From Corynebacterium occultum (GTDB taxonomy: Bacteria > Actinomycetota > Actinomycetes > Mycobacteriales > Mycobacteriaceae): a stretch of 64,000 nt of DNA. Positions 27,241 through 35,727 of the stretch are shown in pieces. The notes beneath the pieces are model-generated. The model had not been told where the DNA came from. It searched no databases and was given only the letters and a program-made list of their open reading frames with translations. The position numbers and the translations under genes are program-made. Positions within the stretch are counted from its first letter, which is position 1. Every line of letters begins with the position of its first letter. The stretch spans positions 2,852,001 through 2,916,000 of the forward strand of contig NZ_CP046455.1 in the NCBI RefSeq assembly GCF_009734425.1, given 5' to 3'.

Positions 27241-28395
27241 TCAGACTCCGTTTAAAGCTGCTCCCCGGCTGGAATTCCGCAACCTGCCGGCGCCCTCCCG
27301 GATAAGGTCATAACCCCCGTTGATTCCCTGCAGCAGACCCAGGGCTCCCCGCAGATGGGCCGGGACGGCGATCAGGGTGCCCACCTCATAACCAGAGGTG
27401 GCCCACTCCCCCTTATAGGCATTACGCCCGATCATCGTGTCGAAGGTGTCGATCCCGAGTTCCTCATGATGATCACAGAGATACTCGATGATCTGGTGCC
27501 CGGGTTTGAGGGCGGAGAAATCCGGGTCATAGCGGGTGAACCAGAGTTCCGCCTTTCCCGCCGTACACAACAGCACCTGGAAACCTACCCACCGCCCGCC
27601 CACCTGAATCCCGAGGACGCAGAGATTCCCGGACGCGGCCTCCCCGTTCAGGAAATACCGGGCAAAGGCCGCATATTCCCCATCGAAGAGATTACTGCGC
27701 TCATCTGGATCAGCGGCCCGGGCCACCTGCGCCACCCGGGCCAGTTCCGACCAGCTCCCCTGGAACTCCGCCGGGGTCTGCAGCACCTGGAACCCCACTG
27801 CCCCATGTTCCTTCTCCACCCTGGCCCGGGCGCGACGCAACTGCCCCAGGGTCTTGGTGCTGCGCAACGTGGCAGCCCGGGTCCCGGCGGGAAGATCAAT
27901 CACCGGGCAGTACTCATCGAGGTGGAAATTACTGTGCCAGCCGGGATCCTCCTGCACCGCGGCAAATAGTGGGGAGTCCTCACACAGGTGGGTCAGTTCG
28001 AGCAGCATGCCCCGCCGCCGCAGACCTGCCAGGAGGGTCTTCGCATCCCCCGGGGAGTGGAACAACCCCTCCCCGACCGTGCCTAGGCCGTGACCTAACC
28101 AACGGTGAACCGTCAACCCCATGCGGCGACGGCGGTGCAGCGGTAGCAGTCCCACGAGCTGACCCCCGCGATGCAGGGTGGCCACCGACATTTGTCCCTT
28201 CCCCAACTCCCGGAACCAACTCAGGGCATAGGAGGGGCGCGCCCCGAAACCCCGGGAAGTAGCAGCTGCCAGCTCTCCCCACTCCCACTCCAACCGGCAG
28301 TCCACCTGCGTGTGGATTCGCAGCACCACCGGGGGTGGGGTGGTGGCATTCCAGGGACTCTGGACTGAGTTAGAACGGCAGGAAAGAAGGCGCAT
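27241..28395 (-). CDS. CelD/BcsL-type acyltransferase (paralogue 3)
   Basis: A 384-residue relative of the other two acyltransferase domains, with the same landmarks (VATLHRGGQLVGLLPLHRRRRMGLTVHRWLGHG and RYDPDFSALKPGHQIIEYLCD) but no long nucleotide identity, so it is an older copy. A 28-residue N-terminal extension precedes the shared start. GGAAAGG lies seven bases before the ATG. It forms its own unit with a separate promoter region carrying a palindrome of the same family. It presumably acylates another position of the polysaccharide. Confidence 0.8.
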   Translation of the reverse strand: MRLLSCRSNSVQSPWNATTPPPVVLRIHTQVDCRLEWEWGELAAATSRGFGARPSYALSWFRELGKGQMSVATLHRGGQLVGLLPLHRRRRMGLTVHRWLGHGLGTVGEGLFHSPGDAKTLLAGLRRRGMLLELTHLCEDSPLFAAVQEDPGWHSNFHLDEYCPVIDLPAGTRAATLRSTKTLGQLRRARARVEKEHGAVGFQVLQTPAEFQGSWSELARVAQVARAADPDERSNLFDGEYAAFARYFLNGEAASGNLCVLGIQVGGRWVGFQVLLCTAGKAELWFTRYDPDFSALKPGHQIIEYLCDHHEELGIDTFDTMIGRNAYKGEWATSGYEVGTLIAVPAHLRGALGLLQGINGGYDLIREGAGRLRNSSRGAALNGV

Positions 28396-28504
28396 CGGAA
28401 TGGCCTTTCCAGGAGGGAGATCTCGAGCTGGGATGCCCAGGGCCGACCGGGATCAGGAATCAGACCGGCCGGATATCTGGGACAGAATCCAGAAGACTCA
28501 GGTG

Positions 28505-28532
28505 GGGTGATAAACAAATCCCATTATCACCC
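28505..28532. promoter_or_regulatory. Inverted repeat over the paralogue-3 promoter
   Basis: GGGTGATAA and TTATCACCC are perfect nine-base arms around ten bases. The inner end contains the minus-strand -10-like GATAAT (28523-28528), so binding here would cover the promoter of the 28395 gene. Confidence 0.45.
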
Positions 28533-28553
28533 GGGCAGGGAAAGAGCCCACAG

Positions 28554-28571
28554 ACCCCAAAAGTTGGGGCA
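28554..28571. promoter_or_regulatory. C4-N7-G4 palindrome, copy D
   Basis: ACCCCAAAAGTTGGGGC, 159 bases upstream of the 28395 start and 25 bases upstream of the GATAAT box. The spacing relative to the -10 is close to that of copy C. Confidence 0.45.
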
Positions 28572-28867
28572 CCCTAAGCGGCTGACCTGCAACTTTATTA
28601 TTCCGGGCTGAGGTGGAGCAGCATCCCGCACCTATTGCCCAAGGGGAGAAAGCCGCAGCTCAGCGGAGATGAGGACATGATATTCAGACATCCCACTCAG
28701 GGGCAGGCGCGCGGTGGAACAACCCTGAAACAAACCGGAACAACCCCGGAAACAAGGGTGGAACAACTAGGGCGGGCAGTAAAAAACCACGGGGAATTCC
28801 TGCTCAGAAAGGAATTTCCCGTGGGATCCGGCGTTTCCCGGAGATTCTCCCCACCACCCTGAGGTAG

Positions 28868-30418
28868 CTAGAGAGGGGAGATGGCGTGTTTCTTCGGCAG
28901 GTCTTCCTCCCGCTTGGTCTCCAGCTGTCGCAGCGCACGACGCAAGGCCAGGCGGGTCTCCCGGGGCTGGATCATCGCATCGATGAAGCCCCGTTCCGCC
29001 GCCACATAGGGGCTGGTCATGTTCTCATCATAGAAGTCCATGAAGACCTTCTTCAGGTACGCGCGTTGCTCCGGCGGGGCGGCGTCCAGCTGCTTGCCCT
29101 GGATCATCACCACGGCAGCGGCGGAACCCATCACGGCGATCTGGGCGGTGGGCCAGGCCAGGTTGATGTCACCGGAGAGGTTCTTCGAGCCCATCACCGC
29201 ATAAGCACCGCCGTAGGCCTTACGCACGATCAGCGTCACCTTCGGCACGGTGGCCTCCACCACGGCGAAAGCCAGCTTGGCGCCACGGTGGATCAGGCCG
29301 GAACGCTCCTGCTCCACACCCGGCAGATAGCCCGGGGTGTCCACGACGAAGACGATGGGGATGTTGTAGGCATCGCAGGTGCGGATGAAACGCGCCCCCT
29401 TGTCGGCGGCGTCGGCATCGATGCAGCCCGCGAACTGCAGGGGCTGGTTGGCCACGAAGCCCACCGCCTTGCCGTCGATGCGGCCGAAGGCGGTGATCAG
29501 GTTCGGGCCATAGTTCGGCTGGATCTCCACCAGGTTCTCATCATCACCGACCCGGGCCAGCAGATCCATCATGTCGTAACCGGCATTGGTGTCATCCGGC
29601 ATGAAGGTGTCCAGATCCACGTCTTCAGCCACCTCCTCATCGGTGGGGGCCGCAAAGACCGGCGCCTCATCCCAGCAGGTGGACGGGAGGTGCTCCAGCA
29701 GCTCGTGGACGTAGTCGAAGGCCTCATTCTCATCGGCCAGGACGGCGGTGATATTGCCGTTGAGTTCCTGCTGCCGGGCGCCACCGAGTTCCGCGGAGGT
29801 GACCTCCTCGCCGGTGACCTCCTTGATCACATTCGGTCCGGTCACATACATCTCGGTCTCGCCGTCCACGGCGATGACGAAGTCGGTGGTCACCGGGGCG
29901 TAGACCGCACCTCCGGCGGACTTGCCCAGCATGATGGAGATCTGGGGGGAACGGCCCGACAGGGGCATCTGGCGTCGCGCGATCTCGGAGTACATGGCCA
30001 GGGAGGTCACCGCATCCTGGATGCGGGCGCCACCGGAATCCTGGATGCCGATGACGGGGCAACCGATGCGGATGGCCATGTCCATGACCTCGGAGACCTT
30101 GCGTCCGAAGGTGACGCCCACGGAACCGCCGTAGACGGTCTTGTCATGGGCGTAGACGGCGACGGGGCGGCCGTCGATCCGGCCGTAGCCGGTGACCACA
30201 CCATCGCTGTAGAGGGCCTCCGGGTCGCCCGGGGTCTTGGCCAGGGCGCCGACCTCCATGAAGGTGCCTTCGTCGAGGAGGCGGTTGATGCGCTGTCTCG
30301 GAGTGGAGCGGCCAGCCTCATCGCGGCGGGCACGTGCCCGTTCACTACCCGGGTCCTGGGCCTTCTCCAGGCGGGCGCGCAGGTCCGCGAGCTTCTCCGC
30401 GGTCGTGCTGGCTGTCAC
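28868..30418 (-). CDS. accD3: Acyl-CoA carboxylase beta subunit (mycolate pathway)
   Basis: A 516-residue carboxyltransferase subunit of the AccD4/AccD3 type. With a biotin-carrying alpha subunit it carboxylates a long-chain acyl-CoA to give the extender that Pks13 condenses. Visible features are the oxyanion-hole glycines in GIQDSGGARIQDAV and in VVDTPGYLPGVEQE, plus AYGGAYAVMGSK. I choose GTG 30418, with GGAG five bases upstream and the usual family length; ATG 30484 would add 22 Gly/Asn-rich residues. It lies 107 bases after pks13 and is probably cotranscribed. Confidence 0.94.
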   Translation of the reverse strand: MTASTTAEKLADLRARLEKAQDPGSERARARRDEAGRSTPRQRINRLLDEGTFMEVGALAKTPGDPEALYSDGVVTGYGRIDGRPVAVYAHDKTVYGGSVGVTFGRKVSEVMDMAIRIGCPVIGIQDSGGARIQDAVTSLAMYSEIARRQMPLSGRSPQISIMLGKSAGGAVYAPVTTDFVIAVDGETEMYVTGPNVIKEVTGEEVTSAELGGARQQELNGNITAVLADENEAFDYVHELLEHLPSTCWDEAPVFAAPTDEEVAEDVDLDTFMPDDTNAGYDMMDLLARVGDDENLVEIQPNYGPNLITAFGRIDGKAVGFVANQPLQFAGCIDADAADKGARFIRTCDAYNIPIVFVVDTPGYLPGVEQERSGLIHRGAKLAFAVVEATVPKVTLIVRKAYGGAYAVMGSKNLSGDINLAWPTAQIAVMGSAAAVVMIQGKQLDAAPPEQRAYLKKVFMDFYDENMTSPYVAAERGFIDAMIQPRETRLALRRALRQLETKREEDLPKKHAISPL

Positions 30419-30525
30419 TTCTACTCCATCTCCATTCTGTGCATTCTCGTTCCCCTGTCCTGCACCGTCCCCCCCCAGGCTCAAGAGCCAGCGGGGGTCC
30501 CGGCGCGGAGGGCGGGGACCGCCTC

Positions 30526-33500
30526 CTAGAACTCGTTGATCCGGCGTGCCAGGTGAGCACCCACCGTACCGATGGCGGGTTCATCCACGATGGCCAGGTG
30601 ATCACCGGGGAGCTGAATGATGTCCAGTTCATCGACAATAGTCGACCAACCGCCGTCCGGGTCAATCTCGGCGTAGTTCGGCTCCAGCTCAATGGCACCC
30701 GCGTGCATCCCCTCCGCGCGGAAGAGCAGCACCGGGACCTTCACCTGCGCCCAGCGGGCGAAGTCGACGGTGTCCAGGATGCGGTTGTCCACGAAGCTGG
30801 CGCGCTGGTGTTCCAGCACACCGGCCGAAATGCCGTGGGCGGCGGCATCCGTGCTGCCCAGGAACTGCTCCAGCATGGCCAGCAGGGCTTCCTCACCGGC
30901 GGTTTCCAGCAGCTCATAGGGGACGTCGAACTCCAGGCCGTAGGTCTTGGCCGCGAATGCGGAGTAACGCTCCCAACGCTTCTTGGTTTCCTCGATGGTG
31001 TCCGGGATCGGGTTCGCCGGCTGGACGGTGTCCAGCAGCGCGATCAGGGCGACCTCGACATCCGTCCCACGCAGCTGCTCGGCCACCTCATAGGCCAGGG
31101 CACCACCGAAGCTCCAGCCGCCGAGCACCACCGGCTGACCGGCGGAGTAGGTGCTGATCTCCTCGAGGTACTGGGCGGCCCTTTCCTCCAGACCGCCCTC
31201 CAGACGTTCCACACCATAGACCGGGATCTCGGCGGGCAGGCGACGCATCAGCGGCTGGTAGACCACGGAGGAGCCACCGGCCGGGTGGAAGAGGAAGACC
31301 GAGGGGGCGGTGGAACCTTCGGGGCGGGCCCGCAGCACGCGGATATTGCCCTCCACCTCCGTTTCCAAACCCTCACGGACCAGGTCAGCCAGGGGTTCCA
31401 GGGTTTCCGCGGCCAGCACCTGTTCGGTACTGATCGTCAGGCCGGCGCGCTCACTGAGGCGCTCCGCGATCTCGGTGGCGGTGGCCTCGTCGATCTTGGG
31501 CAGCGGGCTGGTCACGCCTGCGGTGGCCTTGCCGGTGATACCTGCCCAGGTGCCGAAGACGGCACGCTCGGAGGCATCACGCGGGGCCACCCCCACGCCG
31601 GCAGATTCCGCGGCCTCCACCGGGGCGACACCTTCACCGGCGGTGGGCGGCAGGGAGGCGTCCACCTCAGAAGGAACCTGCGGGGCCTCGACCGGTGCTT
31701 CGGTGGCAACCGCGGTGCGGCCCCCGACCTGGGCCTCAACCATGGTGACCACATCGGCCACCGAGGCGTCGCGAAGCGCCTGGACCTGCAGGGGCGGGAT
31801 CTGGAAGTCATTTTCAATGCGGTTCTTGATGCGCATGCCCATCAGGGAGTCCAGGCCGAGGTCGATCAGGGGCAGCTCGCGCGGCAGATCATCGACGTCA
31901 TAGCCCATGGACTCGGACACGATGGCCTTCATGCGGTCCTCCACCGACTCACCCGAGGCCGGATCCCAGCGCACCGCCTCAACGGTGAGGTCGCTGTATT
32001 CCTCTGCGGTGGTGGGGGTGGCAGAAGGTGCCACGGACTGCACACCCAGGTTCGGGGTGGGCCCACCCAGGTCGATGTTGGAGCCGACGGCGAAGCCCTC
32101 CGCCACCAGGGTGGTCTGCTCATCGACGACGTGATAGACGGCGATGGAGGCGCCACCCAGGTTGCGGGTGACCACGGTGGTCAGGTCACCATTGGGCGGC
32201 AGGGTGCCGTGCTCCTCGGAGGCCACCAGCTGGGAGCCGGGCAGGGCTTCCGCGGCGGCGGCCTCCAGCACGGCGAGTGCGGAGGGTGCCAGCTCGGCGG
32301 AGGCGGCGAAGGCCACCGCACCACCGGGGAGGGTGACCCTGATGCCGGGCAGGCGGGTCGCCCCACCGGAAGAGGGGCGGGCGTTGGTCCAATAACGCTG
32401 GTGCTTCCAGCGGACGTTCGGGGCATCGATACGCTTCCCGTCGCCATAGAGCAGGCCGAAGTCAACGGGGGCACCGGCGACGTAGAGCTTGGCCAGCAGC
32501 TCGCGGATGGAGTCCGCGGCATCGACCTTGCGCTTGAGCACGTAGAGCAGCTGGGCGTCGGCGCGGCCCACTGAGAAGGCGGTGTTCATCATGCCCATGA
32601 TCGCGACCGGGTTCGGGGCGATCTCGACGAGGATATTGTGGCCGGCGGCGAAAACCTGCTCGGTGGCCGCCTGGAACTGAACGGCCTGGCGGGTGCAGCG
32701 CAGCCAGTACTCGGAGTCGTGGACCACGGCACCCGGCTGGTAGACGGTGCCCTCATCCACGGAGGAGAAGAGCGGGATCTCGATCGGCTGCGGCTCAATG
32801 CCGGCGGTCTCGAAGGCGAGCTCTCCGAGCAGGGGCTCCACCGCGGAGGTGTGGCCCGCGCCCTTGACGTTGAGCAGGCGGGCGAACTTGCCCTCCTCCT
32901 CGAGGCGGGCGACCAAGGTCTTGACGGCCGGTAGGGGGCCACCGACGGTGGTCATGCCTGGGCCCGCATAGACCGCGGGCTCGATGCCGGCGAGTTCCGC
33001 GACAGTTTCGGTCAGCTCGGTGAGCTGTTCGGTGGAGAGCTCCACCACCGCCATGGCACCCAGCTGATCCTCGGGCAGGGACTTCTCGCCCTCCCCCATC
33101 AGGCGGGCACGGTGGCAGGCGATCTGCATGGCGTCCTTGGCGGAGAGCCCACCGGCGGCGTAGGCGGCGGCGATCTCACCCATGGACATGCCCATCACGG
33201 CGGCCGGCTTCGCGCCATAGGCGGCGAGCAGGTCGGTCAGCGCGATCTGAATGGCGGTGATGGCCACCTGGGCGGTCTCGGTGTCATAGGTCTGCTCATC
33301 ATCATTGATGATGTCCATGATGGACCAGCCGGACTCGAAGTCCACCCGCTCATCCAGCTCCAGCAGGCGGGCGGCGAAGAGCGGCGAAAGAACGATCAGG
33401 TCCTTGGCCATCTTGCGGTGCTGGGAACCGAAACCGGAGTAGACGAAGACGGGGCCGGCCTGATCCGGGGAGTCCGCGGCGGCGATGCCGACACTGACCT

Positions 33501-35400
33501 TGCCCTCCGCGACCTGGCGCAGGCGCTTCACGGCCTCCTCGGTATTGCCGGCCTGGATGACCGCGCGGGAACGGCCGTGGTTGCGGCCGGCCAGGGAGCG
33601 GGCGAGCGGCACCAGATCCTGGTCCTCGCGCCCCTCCAGGAAGTCGGCGAGCACGGCGGCCGCTTCACGACGTCGCGAAGGCAGCAGACCGGAGACCGGC
33701 AGAGCCACCGCGTTGGGGTTCTCCTCATCATGCAGCTGGGAGCCGCGGCCACGGGCGGTGGACTCATAGTCCTCGGCCGCGAACTCGGCGAGCACCACAT
33801 GGGCGTTGGTGCCACCGAAACCGAAGCCGGAGACACCCGCGACCTTGCGGCCGGAGTAGGCCGGCCACTCCCGGGGGTCCTCCACGACCTCCAGGCGCTC
33901 CGCATCGAAGTCGATGTAGCGGTTGGGGTCGGAGTAGTGCAGGGAGGGCGGGATGGTCCCCTTGGTCATGCCGAGGACGACTTTGATCAGGCCGGCCGCA
34001 CCAGCGGCGGACTCGGTGTGACCGAAGTTGGTCTTGGCGGAGCCCAGCAGGGTGGGGCTGGCCAGGGTGCGGTCCCGGCCCAGCACCGCACCCAGTGCGG
34101 TGGCCTCGATCGGGTCACCCAGGATGGTGCCGGTGCCATGGGCCTCGACATAGTCCACCGTGGCCGGGTCCACACCGGCGTCCACGTAGGCGCGCTCCAG
34201 GACATCTACCTGGGCATCCGGGTTCGGGGCGGTCAGGCCGTTGGAGCGTCCATCGGAGTTCACGGCGGAGCCCTTGATCACGGCGAGAACCTCATCGCCG
34301 TCGGCCAGGGCATCCTCAACACGCTTGAGCACCAGGACACCGGCACCATCGGAACGCACGAAACCATCGGCGTCATCGGAGAAGGCGTGGATCTTGCCGG
34401 TGGGGCTGAACACACCCAGCTCACCGAAACCGGTGGAGACGAAGGGGGAGGCGAGGATGTTCACGCCACCGGAGACCGCCAGATCAGCATCACCGGAGCG
34501 CAGCGCGCGGACCGCCTGGTGGACCGCCACCAGGGAGGAGGAACAGGCGGTGTCCACGCTGACGGAGGGACCCCGGAAATCGAAGGCGTAGGAGACCCGG
34601 TTTGGGATGATGGCGCTGGAGGTGCCGGTCAGCGCATAGGGGTGCGCCTCCTCGGGGTCCGCGGCGATCATCATGCCGTAGTCATTGTTGGAGGAGCCGA
34701 AGAAGACACCCACCGACTCACCGCGCAGCTGGTTCGCCGGAAGGTGGGCGTTCTCCAGGGCCTCCCAGGTCAGCTCGAGCATGATCCGCTGCTGCGGGTC
34801 CATGTTCGCCGCCTCCAGCGGGGAAAGGCCGAAGAACTCGGTGTCGAAGCTGGCGATGTCCTTGAGGTAGCCACCGGTGGTTTTGGTGTCCTCGATCTTC
34901 CGGCTCATCACCGGGTCACCGGCGTATTCGCTCCAACGGCCGATGGGCAGCTCACCCAGACCATCACGGCCCTCAACCAGCAGCTGCCACATCTCCTCCA
35001 GGTTTCCCGCCCCCGGGAAACGGGCGGACATACCGACGATGGCGATGTCATGGGTGCCCGGACCCTGGGTGGCGCCGCCGCCGAGGCGACGTTGGGAGGA
35101 GTTGGCGGCGGTGGCGCGGGTGGCGCGGTCCTCCCCCTCGATCAGGCGCTTGGCCAGCGCATTGATGGTCGGGTACTCATAGGCGATGGTTGCCTCGAGG
35201 TCCACGTCCAGCAGGTTCTCCAGTTCGCCGGAGAGGACGACAGCATCGCGGGAGGAGAGCCCGAAGTTCTCCATCGGCTTATCATCGGTGATCTCCTCCG
35301 CCGGCAGACCGGTGGTGGCGATAACCCAGTCACGCAGCCAGGCGCGGAGCTTTTCCACGGTCATGGGCGCCGGGGACGCGGGAGACTGGCTCTGATCCAT
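30526..35400 (-). CDS. pks13: Polyketide synthase Pks13 (mycolate condensation)
   Basis: A 1624-residue type I synthase that joins two acyl chains into the beta-keto precursor of corynomycolic acid and transfers it to trehalose. Domain order is ACP (phosphopantetheine Ser S50 in NFGLSSRDAV), ketosynthase (Cys C286 in DTACSSS), acyltransferase (Ser S739 in GMSMGEI), ACP (S1185 in LGLDSLMG) and thioesterase (S1430 in GGWSFGGA). Length and order match mycobacterial and corynebacterial Pks13, and C286 aligns with the known KS Cys. A GAGG lies seven bases before the ATG. It is flanked by fadD32 and accD3, its two substrate suppliers. No reading-frame damage is seen. Confidence 0.97.
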   Translation of the reverse strand: MDQSQSPASPAPMTVEKLRAWLRDWVIATTGLPAEEITDDKPMENFGLSSRDAVVLSGELENLLDVDLEATIAYEYPTINALAKRLIEGEDRATRATAANSSQRRLGGGATQGPGTHDIAIVGMSARFPGAGNLEEMWQLLVEGRDGLGELPIGRWSEYAGDPVMSRKIEDTKTTGGYLKDIASFDTEFFGLSPLEAANMDPQQRIMLELTWEALENAHLPANQLRGESVGVFFGSSNNDYGMMIAADPEEAHPYALTGTSSAIIPNRVSYAFDFRGPSVSVDTACSSSLVAVHQAVRALRSGDADLAVSGGVNILASPFVSTGFGELGVFSPTGKIHAFSDDADGFVRSDGAGVLVLKRVEDALADGDEVLAVIKGSAVNSDGRSNGLTAPNPDAQVDVLERAYVDAGVDPATVDYVEAHGTGTILGDPIEATALGAVLGRDRTLASPTLLGSAKTNFGHTESAAGAAGLIKVVLGMTKGTIPPSLHYSDPNRYIDFDAERLEVVEDPREWPAYSGRKVAGVSGFGFGGTNAHVVLAEFAAEDYESTARGRGSQLHDEENPNAVALPVSGLLPSRRREAAAVLADFLEGREDQDLVPLARSLAGRNHGRSRAVIQAGNTEEAVKRLRQVAEGKVSVGIAAADSPDQAGPVFVYSGFGSQHRKMAKDLIVLSPLFAARLLELDERVDFESGWSIMDIINDDEQTYDTETAQVAITAIQIALTDLLAAYGAKPAAVMGMSMGEIAAAYAAGGLSAKDAMQIACHRARLMGEGEKSLPEDQLGAMAVVELSTEQLTELTETVAELAGIEPAVYAGPGMTTVGGPLPAVKTLVARLEEEGKFARLLNVKGAGHTSAVEPLLGELAFETAGIEPQPIEIPLFSSVDEGTVYQPGAVVHDSEYWLRCTRQAVQFQAATEQVFAAGHNILVEIAPNPVAIMGMMNTAFSVGRADAQLLYVLKRKVDAADSIRELLAKLYVAGAPVDFGLLYGDGKRIDAPNVRWKHQRYWTNARPSSGGATRLPGIRVTLPGGAVAFAASAELAPSALAVLEAAAAEALPGSQLVASEEHGTLPPNGDLTTVVTRNLGGASIAVYHVVDEQTTLVAEGFAVGSNIDLGGPTPNLGVQSVAPSATPTTAEEYSDLTVEAVRWDPASGESVEDRMKAIVSESMGYDVDDLPRELPLIDLGLDSLMGMRIKNRIENDFQIPPLQVQALRDASVADVVTMVEAQVGGRTAVATEAPVEAPQVPSEVDASLPPTAGEGVAPVEAAESAGVGVAPRDASERAVFGTWAGITGKATAGVTSPLPKIDEATATEIAERLSERAGLTISTEQVLAAETLEPLADLVREGLETEVEGNIRVLRARPEGSTAPSVFLFHPAGGSSVVYQPLMRRLPAEIPVYGVERLEGGLEERAAQYLEEISTYSAGQPVVLGGWSFGGALAYEVAEQLRGTDVEVALIALLDTVQPANPIPDTIEETKKRWERYSAFAAKTYGLEFDVPYELLETAGEEALLAMLEQFLGSTDAAAHGISAGVLEHQRASFVDNRILDTVDFARWAQVKVPVLLFRAEGMHAGAIELEPNYAEIDPDGGWSTIVDELDIIQLPGDHLAIVDEPAIGTVGAHLARRINEF

Positions 35401-35727
35401 ACGGAGGCCTCATCCTTTGACATATTCTCGAGGTGTGCAGCAAAGATACTTCCTAACCTAGGTATATCTCCGCCGCACACCGATTCGTTTCACCACGCCC
35501 ACCGAGGGGGTGCCCCCGGGGACGCTCTGCCACCGCTGTGCCCTGTGACACAGTGTGGCATTAATTCACATTCCCCTCAATTGTGCCCTGTTTCCTCACG
35601 CTCCCCTAAATCGTGGCGCCCACCACCGAACCTGAGGGGAGGGCCGAAGGGTGAAAGAGGGTATTCCAGCACAAAAGCCTCCGGGGCCGCCGAAACGGAA
35701 CCAGAGGCTGTCGTGGCTTGTTCTCCC
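35401..35727. other. pks13 upstream region
   Basis: No gene. It holds a hairpin after fadD32 (35673-35709), an AT-rich stretch with TATACC and AGGTTAGG on the minus strand (35450-35467), and a near-palindrome TGTGG-N7-TCACA at 35554-35570. pks13 may therefore have its own promoter as well as readthrough from fadD32. Confidence 0.55.
35673..35709 (-). terminator. Hairpin after fadD32
   Basis: Nine-base arms (35676-35684 and 35701-35709) with one G-T wobble, followed on the minus strand by TTTTG. It is a moderate terminator or attenuator between fadD32 and pks13. Confidence 0.5.

Larger units (their letters stand above)
28396..28867. other. Intergenic region, EPS locus / accD3 boundary
   Basis: About 470 bases without a gene between the last EPS gene and the stop of accD3. 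It holds the promoter of the 28395 gene and two inverted repeats. I see no transposon end, tRNA fragment or direct repeat that would mark an insertion junction, and no clear terminator for accD3. Confidence 0.6.

Noticed and set aside
10227..28867. EPS locus as a mobile island
   Set aside because: I looked for a tRNA, integrase, transposase, flanking direct repeats and a shift in coding GC and saw none, so only insertion relative to remembered gene order can be stated.
35554..35570. GlxR-like site (TGTGG-N7-TCACA) before pks13
   Set aside because: The spacing is seven instead of six bases and one half-site deviates, so it does not meet the consensus.
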